Shown piece after piece: positions 1-9,030 of a DNA stretch of 64,000 nucleotides. The translations under genes and the position numbers were made by a program. The notes under the pieces were generated by a model. The model searched no databases. It was not told the origin of the DNA and saw only the letters and a list, made by a program, of their open reading frames with translations. The stretch comes from Psychrobacter sp. P2G3. Its GTDB lineage: Bacteria; Pseudomonadota; Gammaproteobacteria; Pseudomonadales; Moraxellaceae. Positions within the stretch are counted from its first letter, which is position 1, and each line of letters opens with the position of its first letter. The stretch is from positions 62,001 to 126,000 of the forward strand of contig NZ_CP012529.1 in assembly GCF_001593285.1 (NCBI RefSeq). The letters are read 5' to 3'.

Positions 1-1
1 T

Positions 2-721
2 CAGTTCGGAGAGGGCGAAGCCTTCGGTGGTGGCGGTTTTCGCTTCGATGATATATTTTCGGCATTTGGACGTGGGGCACGTGGCTCAGCTGGTGGACAG
101 ACAGGTAGCCGCTCTCAAAGTAGTGGCTTTGATCAATTTGGTGGTGGTTTTGGGTCGCAAGATAGCAAGGGTCAAGACCAACATGCAGAGATTACTGTGG
201 ATTTAACCTCGGTCTATAGCGGAGACGATTATAGTATTAAGTTAAATGTCCCTGTCCGTCAGCCCAATGGCAGTGTAGATTATGAGAATAAAACCCTTAA
301 GATTAAGATTCCTAAAGGCATCACTGATGGCAAGCAAATTCGCTTAGCAGGGCAAGGTGCTGCTGGTGGCGGTAATGGCAAAAATGGTGATTTATTCTTG
401 AAGGTCAAAATCAATCACGCAGCTAACATTCGTATCGAAGGCGCGGACGTTTATCAAACAGTCAATATAGCGCCATGGGAAGCGGCATTGGGAGACAAAA
501 TCAACGTCAGTACGCCAGCAGGTACACTTGGCGTGACGGTTCCTAAAAACAGCAAATCTGGTAGCAGTTTACGTCTAAAGGGTAAAGGAATTCCTGCTAA
601 GCAAGCGGGTGATTTATATTTAACCTTAAATATCGTCAACCCTGATATCAGTAGCGAGGCTGCAACCCAAGCTTATGAGCAATTAAAGCAAGCGTTTGCC
701 GGCACCTCAATCAGCCGTTGA
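2..721 (+). CDS. cbpA: CbpA-type DnaJ co-chaperone (5' end outside window)
   Basis: Partial gene: the reading frame is open from base 2, so the start and J domain lie upstream. What is visible is a Gly/Phe-rich linker (bases 2-180) followed by the two beta-barrel substrate-binding domains of a class II DnaJ. There are no CxxCxGxG zinc-finger repeats, which separates CbpA from DnaJ. The product is expected to stimulate DnaK ATPase and hand over unfolded clients in the cytoplasm. The GTG at 197 is an internal valine and not the start. The chaperone modulator gene cbpM follows about 60 bp downstream, the usual cbpAM arrangement, and supports the assignment. Confidence 0.9.
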   Translation, partial: QFGEGEAFGGGGFRFDDIFSAFGRGARGSAGGQTGSRSQSSGFDQFGGGFGSQDSKGQDQHAEITVDLTSVYSGDDYSIKLNVPVRQPNGSVDYENKTLKIKIPKGITDGKQIRLAGQGAAGGGNGKNGDLFLKVKINHAANIRIEGADVYQTVNIAPWEAALGDKINVSTPAGTLGVTVPKNSKSGSSLRLKGKGIPAKQAGDLYLTLNIVNPDISSEAATQAYEQLKQAFAGTSISR

Positions 722-782
722 TAGAGAGATAGGATGCTCAATTGAAGACGATGAAAATAAAGAGATAACGAGGATGATAATT

Positions 783-1106
783 ATGAAAAACTCGCCCGAA
801 TTAAACGATATTGTATTGAGCTTAGATGAGCTAGTGTCTGCCTGTGGTCAAGACCATCAATGGGTACTGGCGTTGATTGAAGAAAATATCATTGAATATG
901 ATGTACCAGAGCGCCAGCAATTCACAGGTTACCAGCTCACGACCGTGCGCCGCGCCTCACGTCTGAGTCGTGACTTTGAAGCCAGTGTGCCGGCGATTGG
1001 TTTGATACTTGAGCTGCTAGATGAAGTCGAACAATTACGTCAATTAAAACGTCAGTTAGAAGGGCAAGCACCAATCATTGAAGTAGATATTGAACATTTA
1101 AAATAG
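783..1106 (+). CDS. cbpM: Chaperone modulator CbpM
   Basis: A protein of about 107 residues directly after cbpA. It begins with a MerR-like helix-turn-helix segment, contains the QFTGYQLTTVRRASRL stretch near residue 45, and ends in a leucine-rich helix, the layout of CbpM/YccV-type modulators. CbpM binds the J domain of CbpA and inhibits its co-chaperone and DNA-binding activity. I chose the ATG at 783 because a GAGG lies about 9 bases upstream. ATG 774 directly abuts that motif, and the open frame further upstream overlaps the end of cbpA in another frame. The two genes are probably co-transcribed and end at the terminator at 1136. Confidence 0.85.
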   Translation: MKNSPELNDIVLSLDELVSACGQDHQWVLALIEENIIEYDVPERQQFTGYQLTTVRRASRLSRDFEASVPAIGLILELLDEVEQLRQLKRQLEGQAPIIEVDIEHLK

Positions 1107-1135
1107 TTAGTTTGATAGTAAAAAGTAGACATACA

Positions 1136-1168
1136 AAAAGGGCCTCAATGATGAATTGGGCCCTTTTC
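1136..1168. terminator. Bidirectional rho-independent terminator between cbpM and sstT
   Basis: The inverted repeat AAAAGGGCCTCAAT / ATTGGGCCCTTTT has one bulged base. An A-run on one side and a T-run on the other let it serve both cbpM (+) and the convergent sstT (-). Confidence 0.85.
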
Positions 1169-1208
1169 TGTTTGTGAAGCTTAATTTATAAATCTGAATA
1201 TCTATCAA

Positions 1209-2411
1209 TTAACGTGAATATTTAGGATCAGCTGCTGCGGTAAATAGTACGTCAGTTGAAGAGTTTAGTGCTGTTTCTGCAGAGTCTTGAATGACACCAA
1301 TGATAAAGCCAATCGCAACCACTTGCATTGCAATGTCATTTGGAATACTAAATAGGCTCGCAGCCAATGGAATCAATAATAAAGAACCACCAGCGACACC
1401 AGATGCACCGCAAGCACTAACGGTTGCAACTAGGCTTAGTAGCAGCGCTGACGCAAACGTTACTTCGATACCTAAAGTATGCGCAGCAGCAAGCGTTAAA
1501 ACGTTAATTGTAATCGCCGCGCCTGCCATATTAATAGTCGCACCCAGTGGAATAGTTACTGAATAAGTATCTTCGTGCAGACCTAGTTTACGGGCAAGGT
1601 TCATGTTGACGGGAATGTTGGCCGCCGAACTACGCGTAAAGAATGCCGTAATCCCTGACTCGCGCAGGCAAGTAAACACTAGTGGATAAGGATTTTTGCC
1701 AGTCTTAATGAGGACGATGATAGGGTTGGCCACTAGAGCGATAAACAGCATACAACCGACCAGCACCATCAAAATACGCGCATAACCTGCTAAAGAAGCA
1801 AAACCTGTCTCGGCGACGGTATTGGCAACCAAGCCTAAGATACCAAAAGGCGCTAGGGCAATAACCCACTTCACGACTTGAGAGATGGCATCAGCAAAAT
1901 CGCCGACAACGGTACGAGCAGTATCGCTGGCTTGACGCAGGGCAAAGCCAATGATAATTGCCCATGCTAAGATACCGATATAGTTGGCTTCCGCAATAGC
2001 ATTAACAGGGTTTGCGACTAGATTCATAAGAAGATTGGTTAATACTTCTTTGAGGTTAGCAGGTGGGACTTGCTCGATGGTAGCATTTACTAAAACCAAT
2101 TCGGTCGGGAATAAAAAGCTGGCGCCCACTGCCGTCAATGCCGCCAAAAATGTGCCAAACATATACATGATAAGTACGGGTTTAACGTAGACTTCATTAC
2201 CACTGCGATGTTGACTAATCGCTGCCATGACCAAAATAAATACCAATATCGGGGCAACTGCTTTTAGCGCACCCACAAATAACGTACCTAATAATCCTAA
2301 TGCAATCCCAATATTTGGTGCCAACCAACCAATTAATACTCCTAATATTAAACCAATAATAATGAGCGGCACCAGCCCTATACGCTGGTACATCGCAGTC
2401 AATGAACGCAT
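1209..2411 (-). CDS. sstT: Serine/threonine:Na+ symporter SstT
   Basis: 400 residues, highly hydrophobic, belonging to the dicarboxylate/amino acid:cation symporter (DAACS) family. It imports serine and threonine with sodium across the inner membrane. Visible family marks are eight or more membrane segments, the serine-rich re-entrant loop [16 protein letters not shown], and the following [11 protein letters not shown] motif that lines the substrate/sodium site. The length equals that of E. coli SstT (about 414). The ATG at 2411 has an AAAGGG about 8 bases upstream. It stands alone on the minus strand, with the bidirectional terminator at 1136 beyond its stop. Confidence 0.93.
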   Translation of the reverse strand: MRSLTAMYQRIGLVPLIIIGLILGVLIGWLAPNIGIALGLLGTLFVGALKAVAPILVFILVMAAISQHRSGNEVYVKPVLIMYMFGTFLAALTAVGASFLFPTELVLVNATIEQVPPANLKEVLTNLLMNLVANPVNAIAEANYIGILAWAIIIGFALRQASDTARTVVGDFADAISQVVKWVIALAPFGILGLVANTVAETGFASLAGYARILMVLVGCMLFIALVANPIIVLIKTGKNPYPLVFTCLRESGITAFFTRSSAANIPVNMNLARKLGLHEDTYSVTIPLGATINMAGAAITINVLTLAAAHTLGIEVTFASALLLSLVATVSACGASGVAGGSLLLIPLAASLFSIPNDIAMQVVAIGFIIGVIQDSAETALNSSTDVLFTAAADPKYSR

Positions 2412-2723
2412 CTATACACCCTTTAGTTAGTCAGTAAAAAGTAAGTTAATAATGGAAGTAAAAAACTAATCGACGGATGGTAGCATTTTTTCAGATATTC
2501 GCATACCAGTCATACTAGAGGTGGGTAGATATCAAAGTGATAAAGAGAGATAAGAAGAAGATGAAAAAAGAAAAAGTGTAATGAATAAAATAAAATTCGC
2601 AGGCGAGTATAGGCAATAACTAGTTTGTAAAAAACTGGCCTATCTATAAGGTCTAATAGGTGAGGAAGGTTGCATAGATAATAACAGTCGAAGCATCATA
2701 GCTTCATAAGAGAAATGAGCCAA
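2412..2723. other. Intergenic region upstream of sstT
   Basis: 312 bases between the sstT start and the holC stop. AT-rich, and it should hold the sstT promoter. I see no clear consensus promoter, terminator or small gene. Confidence 0.5.
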
Positions 2724-3197
2724 CTACACTTTAAAGTGAGTAAGCTCATAGCCTAATTGTTGGTAGATCTTGTATTTGTGACGACCTTCTTGAACGCTGA
2801 TGGCGTCAGGTTTTATTAGCTCAAGGACGCGAGAAGGTTTAGCATTGCTGGTCGCTGCCATGAAATCATTGACCGGATGTATCGTAGTATTGAGTACGAT
2901 ACCATTAAAATCTGCTGGCATATAAGCACCAAGCAATACCGGTGCTAAAGGGTTGCTAGTAGCAACATCAGTATCAGCACCTTTAGTATCAACATTGGAT
3001 AGGCGTTGATGCGGTATAAAGCTGGCAGCATCTTGTGCCCATAGCGCCTCATCAAGCGTTGATAGCAACGCGTCATCTTTAATAAGAATCAGTATCGACT
3101 GAGTACTTTTATTGAGCGCCGTTTGAGTCAACTGACAAATAAAGCCCAAGAAATCTTGGGCTTTACTCTCACTTAAAACATAAAAACTGATTTTCAT
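2724..3197 (-). CDS. holC: DNA polymerase III chi subunit HolC
   Basis: 157 residues. The N-terminal MKISFYVL, a central LDEALWAQDAASFIPHQRL segment (the chi signature for the W...F.PH region) and a C-terminal RYKxYQQLG-like end (KYKIYQQLGYELTHFKV) identify chi. In the clamp loader complex chi joins psi and contacts SSB on the lagging strand. It lies 7 bases after the pepA stop, the same pepA-holC order as in E. coli, so it is almost certainly translated from the pepA transcript. A segment near residues 85-100 (Asp/Thr/Ala-rich) is longer than in E. coli chi (147 aa). Confidence 0.9.
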   Translation of the reverse strand: MKISFYVLSESKAQDFLGFICQLTQTALNKSTQSILILIKDDALLSTLDEALWAQDAASFIPHQRLSNVDTKGADTDVATSNPLAPVLLGAYMPADFNGIVLNTTIHPVNDFMAATSNAKPSRVLELIKPDAISVQEGRHKYKIYQQLGYELTHFKV

Positions 3198-3204
3198 AAA
3201 TCGA

Positions 3205-4875
3205 TTAGGCCATATTTGCGCTGTTTTTTAAGTATTGCATAAATAACGGCACAGGGCGACCAGTTGCCGCTTTATCTTTGCCTGAGTTCCACGCCGTGCC
3301 AGCAATGTCTAAATGCGCCCATGCTTGACCTTCTTCAACGAAGCGCGATAAGAAGCATGCGGCAGTTACTGCCCCTGCACCTTTACCACCGATATTTTGC
3401 ATATCAGCGATTGGCGAATCGAGCTGCGCTTGATATTCGTCATCCATCGGCATATGCCAAATGAGATCACCCGATAAGTTACTAGCATTTTCTAAGTCGA
3501 ATAATACGTCTTCATCATTACTAAAGACTGCTGAGCGCACATGACCTAAAGCAACCACGCAAGCACCAGTCAATGTTGCTACATCGATGATGGCTGTTGG
3601 CTGATAGCGTTGTACGTAGCATAAAGTATCTGCTAACACTAAACGGCCTTCAGCATCGGTATTTAAGATTTCAACTGACTTGCCATTCATGGCTTTAACG
3701 ATATCGCCAGGGCGGGTTGCATCACCTGATGGCATGTTTTCTGCGCAAGCTAAAGCACCAACGACGTTAATCGGCAGACGCGCTTCACATAGAGCTTTAA
3801 TCGTCCCCAGTACTGCTGCTGAGCCGCCCATGTCAAACTTCATCTCATCCATTGCCGCACCTGGCTTAATTGAGATACCACCTGAATCAAAGGTTACGCC
3901 TTTACCGACTAATACGATAGGAGCATCGTCGTTGACAGCTTGTGCATTATTATCACTACTTGTCACTGCATTTTTAGCAGATTTCTTGTTAGAAGTTTTG
4001 GTCGGTAATTTATCAGCCAATGCTTTTAGACCACCAGAAACTTTCGCACTGCTAGTCGTTTCTTTGGTAGAGCCCACATTCGCACTGAAGTTAGATTTAC
4101 CGCGATACTCCATAAGCACGAGCTTGCCTTCTTTAGTAGAGCCTTGTGCTACCGCTAAGAAGCAGTTCATACCCAATGCTGACATCTCGTCTTCACCTAG
4201 TACCGTCACTTTTAACAAGTCAGGATACGTTTTTGCAAGGGCTTCGGCTTGTTCTGCCATATACGCTGGGAAACAGATATTACCTGGCTCATTAGCCACG
4301 TCACGAGTTAAGCTTTGACCAGCAAACACGGATTTTGCGAATTCTAGCGCAGGCTGTAATGACTCGTCAGCTACTAGATAGATATCGTTAAGTACTGGCG
4401 TAGTCTGCTCAGACTTATATTTATCAAAACGATAAGTCGCCGCTAACAGATTAAGAGCGAATTGACTGAATTGATTCTCATCTAAGGCATCACCCAACGC
4501 GACAGTAATAGATGCTACACGCTTTTGAGTACTGGTATAGATGGTCTTAGCGATTTTCTGTAGTACGTTTTCATTAAGTTTATCAACGTTACCTACACCG
4601 ACTAATAACACTTGGACAGGATTTTGCTTGGTGGTTTTTTTGTCACCTGCTAAGGCATAATCAGCAACCGTTTCACAGGCTTTACCGTTAAAGTGTGAGA
4701 CTTCAATCAACTGCTCGATACGTGCGGTATAATCAGTTAACGCTGATGCAGCAAGAATGTTTTTCTTGTCATCAACCAAGACCACTAGGCAAGCTTCGTC
4801 TTTACTCTTCGCTTCTTTTTTTAGAATCTTTTGTGTATGAGTTTTGGGCAGGTGCTGAGATAATTTAATATTCAT
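3205..4875 (-). CDS. pepA: Leucyl aminopeptidase PepA (M17) with extra linker
   Basis: 556 residues, about 50 longer than E. coli PepA (503). It is a two-metal cytosolic exopeptidase that releases N-terminal residues and in enterobacteria also acts as a DNA-binding protein. The C-terminal catalytic domain shows VGKGVTFDSGGISIKP (about residue 320) and the signature NTDAEGRLVLAD (about residue 403), with metal ligands Asp, Asp and Glu in place. The excess length is a Ser/Lys/Asn/Ala-rich low-complexity stretch at about residues 257-317, between the N-terminal macro-like domain and the catalytic domain. ATG 4875 is preceded by a weak AAGGAT. holC follows 7 bases later. Confidence 0.93.
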   Translation of the reverse strand: MNIKLSQHLPKTHTQKILKKEAKSKDEACLVVLVDDKKNILAASALTDYTARIEQLIEVSHFNGKACETVADYALAGDKKTTKQNPVQVLLVGVGNVDKLNENVLQKIAKTIYTSTQKRVASITVALGDALDENQFSQFALNLLAATYRFDKYKSEQTTPVLNDIYLVADESLQPALEFAKSVFAGQSLTRDVANEPGNICFPAYMAEQAEALAKTYPDLLKVTVLGEDEMSALGMNCFLAVAQGSTKEGKLVLMEYRGKSNFSANVGSTKETTSSAKVSGGLKALADKLPTKTSNKKSAKNAVTSSDNNAQAVNDDAPIVLVGKGVTFDSGGISIKPGAAMDEMKFDMGGSAAVLGTIKALCEARLPINVVGALACAENMPSGDATRPGDIVKAMNGKSVEILNTDAEGRLVLADTLCYVQRYQPTAIIDVATLTGACVVALGHVRSAVFSNDEDVLFDLENASNLSGDLIWHMPMDDEYQAQLDSPIADMQNIGGKGAGAVTAACFLSRFVEEGQAWAHLDIAGTAWNSGKDKAATGRPVPLFMQYLKNSANMA

Positions 4876-5230
4876 ATAGTTATCCTTATTAGAGTGGTAA
4901 AACTAGAATCGTAAACAAATGATGCAAGTAATATTGGTGATTAAGTCTACAATTAATGCAAATATTTCACATCAAATTTTTAAAATAAAAAAATGTCACG
5001 CATAGCTTATTTATCACTCATTCGAGATTGGTGAATCCTGCACCTAGAGTGATAAAAGCGTTCTTACCATGGCTGCATAGAGTTAATTTGGTTAGCATGT
5101 TTAGCTATCTTTATAGTGTAGCATATCAGCTACTCAGTGCGCAGATGGCAGGGATTAGGTAATGTTTTCATACAATTTTCTGCGCTATTTTACTTAACTT
5201 GTCATCTATGAGCGATCAACTTATTGGCGA
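4876..5230. other. pepA upstream region carrying one copy of a duplicated intergenic segment
   Basis: 355 bases. It should hold the pepA promoter. Bases about 5149-5230 resemble 6119-6215 upstream of lptF (shared TTAGGTAATGTTTTCA core, CGCTATTTT downstream); see the repeat entries. No small gene recognised. Confidence 0.5.
5149..5230 (+). repeat. Degenerate direct repeat, copy 1 (pepA/lptF intergenic duplication)
   Basis: Contains TTAGGTAATGTTTTCA, then CGCTATTTT about 17 bases further on, then a weaker match AGCGATCAACTTATTGGCGA. Copy 2 lies at 6119-6215. The two copies bracket the isochorismatase-like gene. Confidence 0.6.
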
Positions 5231-5836
5231 TTAAGCATTGACCAGTTCATCAGTCGAGACTAAGGCTGCAAATCTATCTTGCAAAGCTGCCATAGCAGTA
5301 TCATGCATGATGTCAGCACTTATCGTCTCTCTTTTGTCACTAGGAAGGTCACGAGTGGCACAAGCATCATGGCAGACGAAATTCTGAAAGCCTAAATCAA
5401 AAGCAGCCCTTACACTTGAGCTGACACACATATGACTCATAAAACCTGCAAAAATAATCTGCTGTTTTTGAGTAGATGAGATAAGTTCTTTAAGGTCAGT
5501 GTTGTAAAAAGCATTAGGGTGCTTCTTGGTGATAGTTTTTTCGCCATCCATCGGTTTTAGATCGTCAACAATAGCGACGTTAGAGGATAATGGATCAAAG
5601 ACATTGCCATTATCTGCACCATGATGAGCGATATGAAAGATAGGGATATCTTCTTTACGGGCTTTATCAAGCAGCAGGCTTGCGTTTGCAATCGCCTTGC
5701 TACCTAATTGACCTAGCGGCATAACACCGTTCACGTATTCGTTTTGATAATCAATAAAGACGACAGCGCAATTTGACCAATCGAGCTTATCAAATTCACC
5801 ACCAGCTAACTCAAGTAGGGTAGAAGGATTAGACAT
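5231..5836 (-). CDS. Isochorismatase-family cysteine hydrolase
   Basis: 201 residues from ATG 5836. Isochorismatase-like fold with the Asp-Lys-Cys triad visible: Asp in CAVVFIDYQNEY near the start, Lys in KKHPNAFYNTDL, and Cys in FAGFMSHMCVSSSVRAA. Family members hydrolyse isochorismate, nicotinamide, ureido compounds and other amides; the sequence does not say which. The start is decided by GGAG six bases before ATG 5836; the ATG four codons further upstream (5848) overlaps that ribosome binding site. It sits alone between the divergent core genes pepA and lptF and is flanked by a duplicated intergenic sequence, so it is probably an insertion relative to the ancestral order. Confidence 0.85.
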   Translation of the reverse strand: MSNPSTLLELAGGEFDKLDWSNCAVVFIDYQNEYVNGVMPLGQLGSKAIANASLLLDKARKEDIPIFHIAHHGADNGNVFDPLSSNVAIVDDLKPMDGEKTITKKHPNAFYNTDLKELISSTQKQQIIFAGFMSHMCVSSSVRAAFDLGFQNFVCHDACATRDLPSDKRETISADIMHDTAMAALQDRFAALVSTDELVNA

Positions 5837-6365
5837 TTTATTCTCCATTGTGCGTTATAAGTATGAATTCTGACTATTGGCAATTTCTGGGTAGTAAGTT
5901 CTGAACATTGATATTAATAAGTGCTGACAGCTAACGAGTTTAGCAATTAATACTGGCAATATTCGGTGAGTGATACGAATGACAAACAAACCTTTCTAAA
6001 TTAAATAAACCAAAGACTTCATATTATTAAACTCGCTTATCCTCAGCTGTTGTTAAGCTTTATTGTTTCTTTATCATATCGTCTGTCAACTCACAAAAAA
6101 ACGTACAAATACGTAACTAGCAAGGGTTAGGTAATGTTTTCAAACACATTTCACCGCTATTTTTTGCCAAAACATGCTAGCATTAGCGGTTATCTTAATC
6201 GCTAATTTTTATACGGTATAGCTAATAAGTGACTTAGTTACGTTTACAACTATTTAAGTATTCGTATGAAAAGCGCTACGCCTACAATATCTAGATACCA
6301 CGCTGAAATTTGTCAATAAGCACGCGCCAAATCGCGCGAATACCAACTGTTTAAGAGTACCTATT
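5837..6365. other. lptF upstream region
   Basis: 529 bases between two divergent genes. It holds copy 2 of the intergenic repeat (6119-6215), and must carry promoters for both the hydrolase and lptFG. No consensus -35/-10 pair stands out. Confidence 0.5.
6119..6215 (+). repeat. Degenerate direct repeat, copy 2 (pepA/lptF intergenic duplication)
   Basis: Matches 5149-5230: AGGG, TTAGGTAATGTTTTCA, CGCTATTTT and then TAGCGGTTATCTTAATCGCT in the same order and spacing, with scattered substitutions. Confidence 0.6.
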
Positions 6366-7655
6366 GTGATATTACGCCGCTACATGACCCGTCAGGTTGC
6401 CTCCACTACCGCTTTAGTATTGGGGTTTTTGGTGGTGATGATGCTCGGTGGACGCCTGATTCGTTACTTTGGAATTGCCGCTGAAGGCAACTTAGATGTC
6501 AGCCTGTTATTCATCATTATTGGTTATAACTTGCCGTATTTCTTAGAGCTTATTCTACCACTGGCATTTTTTATTGCATTAATGCTGGTGTTCGGACGCT
6601 TGTATGTCGATCAAGAGATGGCGGTTATTAATGCCAGTGGGGTCTCACGTGGTAAGCTTGCCCGATTGATGACGCCATTAATCTTGGCGTTGTTTGTGGG
6701 TGAGGCGGCACTATCGATTGTCGGCAAACCGTGGGGCGTGCGCTCATCTGAGACTGTTTGGCAGCAGCAAGCATTAACCAGCGCTTTTGATTTGATTCGA
6801 CCTAATGAGTTTATCAGTAGTGGTAATTATCATCTGTATGTAGGCAGTCTCAGCGACGATAAAAAGCAGCTGCAAGATGTGGTACTCATCCAGTCTGAGC
6901 CTATCAAAAAAGGCAGCTCTACTAAAAACCTATCTGCCCCAGATATAAATACGGCAAATACTGTAAACAGCCCTGAGTTACCCAAAGAGTTGATTGATAC
7001 TATGAAGAATAGTAATCAGTCTATTAGCAAAGATACCATTACTTTGGCTAAGCGCGCTGAGCAAGTAGACAGTGCAAGTAACGGTGTGACGCAGCTAGAT
7101 TTATTTCAAGGTCGTCGCTATGAAGTGGGCGCAGGAAGTCTTAAATATAATCAAGTAGGCTTTGATCGTTACCGTATTACTTTGACCGAATCCTCTAAAG
7201 AGATAGTGACTGAGAATAATATCGAAACCCAAAAAATTGGGCAGTTATGGCAAGCGGCAACTGGTGGTGCGCAAGTTGGTAGTGTTAACGCATTACGTGC
7301 GGCACAAGGTGAGCTTGGCTATCGCTTTGCCTTACCTTGGCTGATGATTATCGCTCCTATGTTGGCAGTGCCACTTGCGCAAGTACGTCCGCGTCAAGGT
7401 CGCTGGTTACGCCTGTTCCCCTCTATTTTATTATTTGTCAGCTGTGCACTAGGTATCATATCTTTGAAGAATGCCGTGGGTAAAGGCAGTGTGAGCGTAT
7501 GGGCATATGCATGGTTGGTATTAGGGTTTATGGCATTGGCGCTTTATATGAACTGGGGTAGCCGATTCCAGCATCGATTGCGTGTGCGTTTAGAAGATAA
7601 GTCATTAGGCTCTGTCGATAATTTAAGAAAAGACTCTAATGGAGGGCAACTATAA
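6366..7655 (+). CDS. lptF: LPS export ABC transporter permease LptF
   Basis: 429 residues. LptF pairs with LptG in the LptB2FG complex that extracts lipopolysaccharide from the inner membrane. The N-terminus ILRRYMTRQVASTTALVLGF is typical, with three membrane helices before and three after a periplasmic beta-jellyroll domain. GTG 6366 is taken as the start because it gives the standard N-terminus. It is about 60 residues longer than E. coli LptF (366); the excess is a Ser/Asn/Thr/Lys-rich stretch around residues 178-238, inside the periplasmic domain. The stop TAA overlaps the lptG start by one base (TAATG), so the two are translationally coupled. Confidence 0.94.
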   Translation: MILRRYMTRQVASTTALVLGFLVVMMLGGRLIRYFGIAAEGNLDVSLLFIIIGYNLPYFLELILPLAFFIALMLVFGRLYVDQEMAVINASGVSRGKLARLMTPLILALFVGEAALSIVGKPWGVRSSETVWQQQALTSAFDLIRPNEFISSGNYHLYVGSLSDDKKQLQDVVLIQSEPIKKGSSTKNLSAPDINTANTVNSPELPKELIDTMKNSNQSISKDTITLAKRAEQVDSASNGVTQLDLFQGRRYEVGAGSLKYNQVGFDRYRITLTESSKEIVTENNIETQKIGQLWQAATGGAQVGSVNALRAAQGELGYRFALPWLMIIAPMLAVPLAQVRPRQGRWLRLFPSILLFVSCALGIISLKNAVGKGSVSVWAYAWLVLGFMALALYMNWGSRFQHRLRVRLEDKSLGSVDNLRKDSNGGQL

Positions 7656-8854
7656 TGCGCTCCTTGTTATCTAAAGCTCAAGTCTCTCAAAGCCCGTCTT
7701 CTAACTTAAAAGTGCTGGGACGTTATGTCAAAACCAATGCACTTCTCGCGATTATTGCCGCAGTAGTTGGGCTATGGGCGTTACAAGTCCTATTTACCTA
7801 CTTGTCTGAGCTTGAGGATCTGACCGATAGCTACACTATGTCTGATGCGCTCAGATATATTTTTTACCGCTCACCCTATTTCTTAGAGCAATTCATGCCG
7901 ACTGGTGCGCTACTTGGTGCCGTGGTAGGTTTAGGGTTACTAGCCAGTAAGAGTGAGCTGGTGGTCATGCGCGCCGCTGGTGTCAGTATTTATCGTATCG
8001 TCGGTTGGGTACTGCAACCGGCTTTGATTTTTGTCATACTCGCACTGGCTATCAATCAGTTCGTACTGCCGCATTCGAATCAATTGGCAAAAGAGATTAA
8101 TAACGAAGACAGTAGTTCGCTGGTCACTTCTGTACGCGGCTATTGGACGATGCAGCCACGCTTTGCCAGTAATAATGATGGTGACGCACAGCCTGATGGT
8201 AGTGATATTTTGTATATTGATTATGCGGATGTACAAGGCAACATCGGAGAGGTCAAGCGTTGGCATTTGGATAATGATGGCAATTTGCAAACAGCTACTC
8301 ATGCTGAGGGCGGACGTTATAGTGGACGTATACCAGCGCCTACTGCCAGTACCGAACCGAGCGAGCAATATCGTTATGAGTGGCAGCTGAACAATATGAC
8401 TGAGCTGACTATTAATCAAGGCTTCGAGAGCAGTCAGTCTAGAGCCCCATTGAATACTTTAAGTCTGCCCTTTGCACCCGAATCTGTTTATTTACTGACA
8501 CGTGAAGCAGAAGACTTATCGCTCACTCAGCTCTATAAACATCGACAATTTATGCAGCAGCAAGGCAAACGTTCCTTAGATCATGAGCTATCATTTTGGC
8601 AGAAGCTGCTGTCACCTTTGTCCATCTTGTCACTGGTGATTGTCGCTTGCTCCTTTGTATTTGGCTCACTGCGCACCCATAGCTTAGGCTTGCGTATTGT
8701 GGTGGCTTTACTCTTTGGTTTGCTGTTTAGTTACGTTCAGGATTTAGTGGGCTTTGTCTCATTGGCGACTGGCTTTTCACCTTTATTAATGGTGTTGTTA
8801 CCGATTATCGGTAGTGCGGCGTTGGGTTTTTATCTCATAAAACGACAGATGTAG
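7655..8854 (+). CDS. lptG: LPS export ABC transporter permease LptG
   Basis: 399 residues, partner of LptF. N-terminal segment with VLGRYVKTNALLAIIAAVVG, the early coupling region YRSPYFLEQFMPTGALLGAV, a periplasmic domain, and three C-terminal membrane helices. A GGAGGG at 7641 precedes the ATG by 8 bases inside the end of lptF. The pair faces pepA, as in E. coli, and ends at the strong terminator at 8873. Confidence 0.95.
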   Translation: MRSLLSKAQVSQSPSSNLKVLGRYVKTNALLAIIAAVVGLWALQVLFTYLSELEDLTDSYTMSDALRYIFYRSPYFLEQFMPTGALLGAVVGLGLLASKSELVVMRAAGVSIYRIVGWVLQPALIFVILALAINQFVLPHSNQLAKEINNEDSSSLVTSVRGYWTMQPRFASNNDGDAQPDGSDILYIDYADVQGNIGEVKRWHLDNDGNLQTATHAEGGRYSGRIPAPTASTEPSEQYRYEWQLNNMTELTINQGFESSQSRAPLNTLSLPFAPESVYLLTREAEDLSLTQLYKHRQFMQQQGKRSLDHELSFWQKLLSPLSILSLVIVACSFVFGSLRTHSLGLRIVVALLFGLLFSYVQDLVGFVSLATGFSPLLMVLLPIIGSAALGFYLIKRQM

Positions 8855-8872
8855 CTAAAAGCATTCAGACAC

Positions 8873-8911
8873 AAAAAACACGCTAAAGCCGATAACTTTA
8901 GCGTGTTTTTT
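8873..8911. terminator. Rho-independent terminator after lptFG
   Basis: A perfect 16-bp stem AAAAAACACGCTAAAG / CTTTAGCGTGTTTTTT around a 7-base loop. Symmetric enough to act in both directions. Confidence 0.92.
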
Positions 8912-9030
8912 AATGCTTGATAAGGGATAGTCAAATCTAGATAGCTGCGATACAAGGAAACCGACTGCAGACTATACCGTAGTATGTCAAAAGAGATTGA
9001 CGCTGTAGCGCGCTTATATCGATTTGCCTA

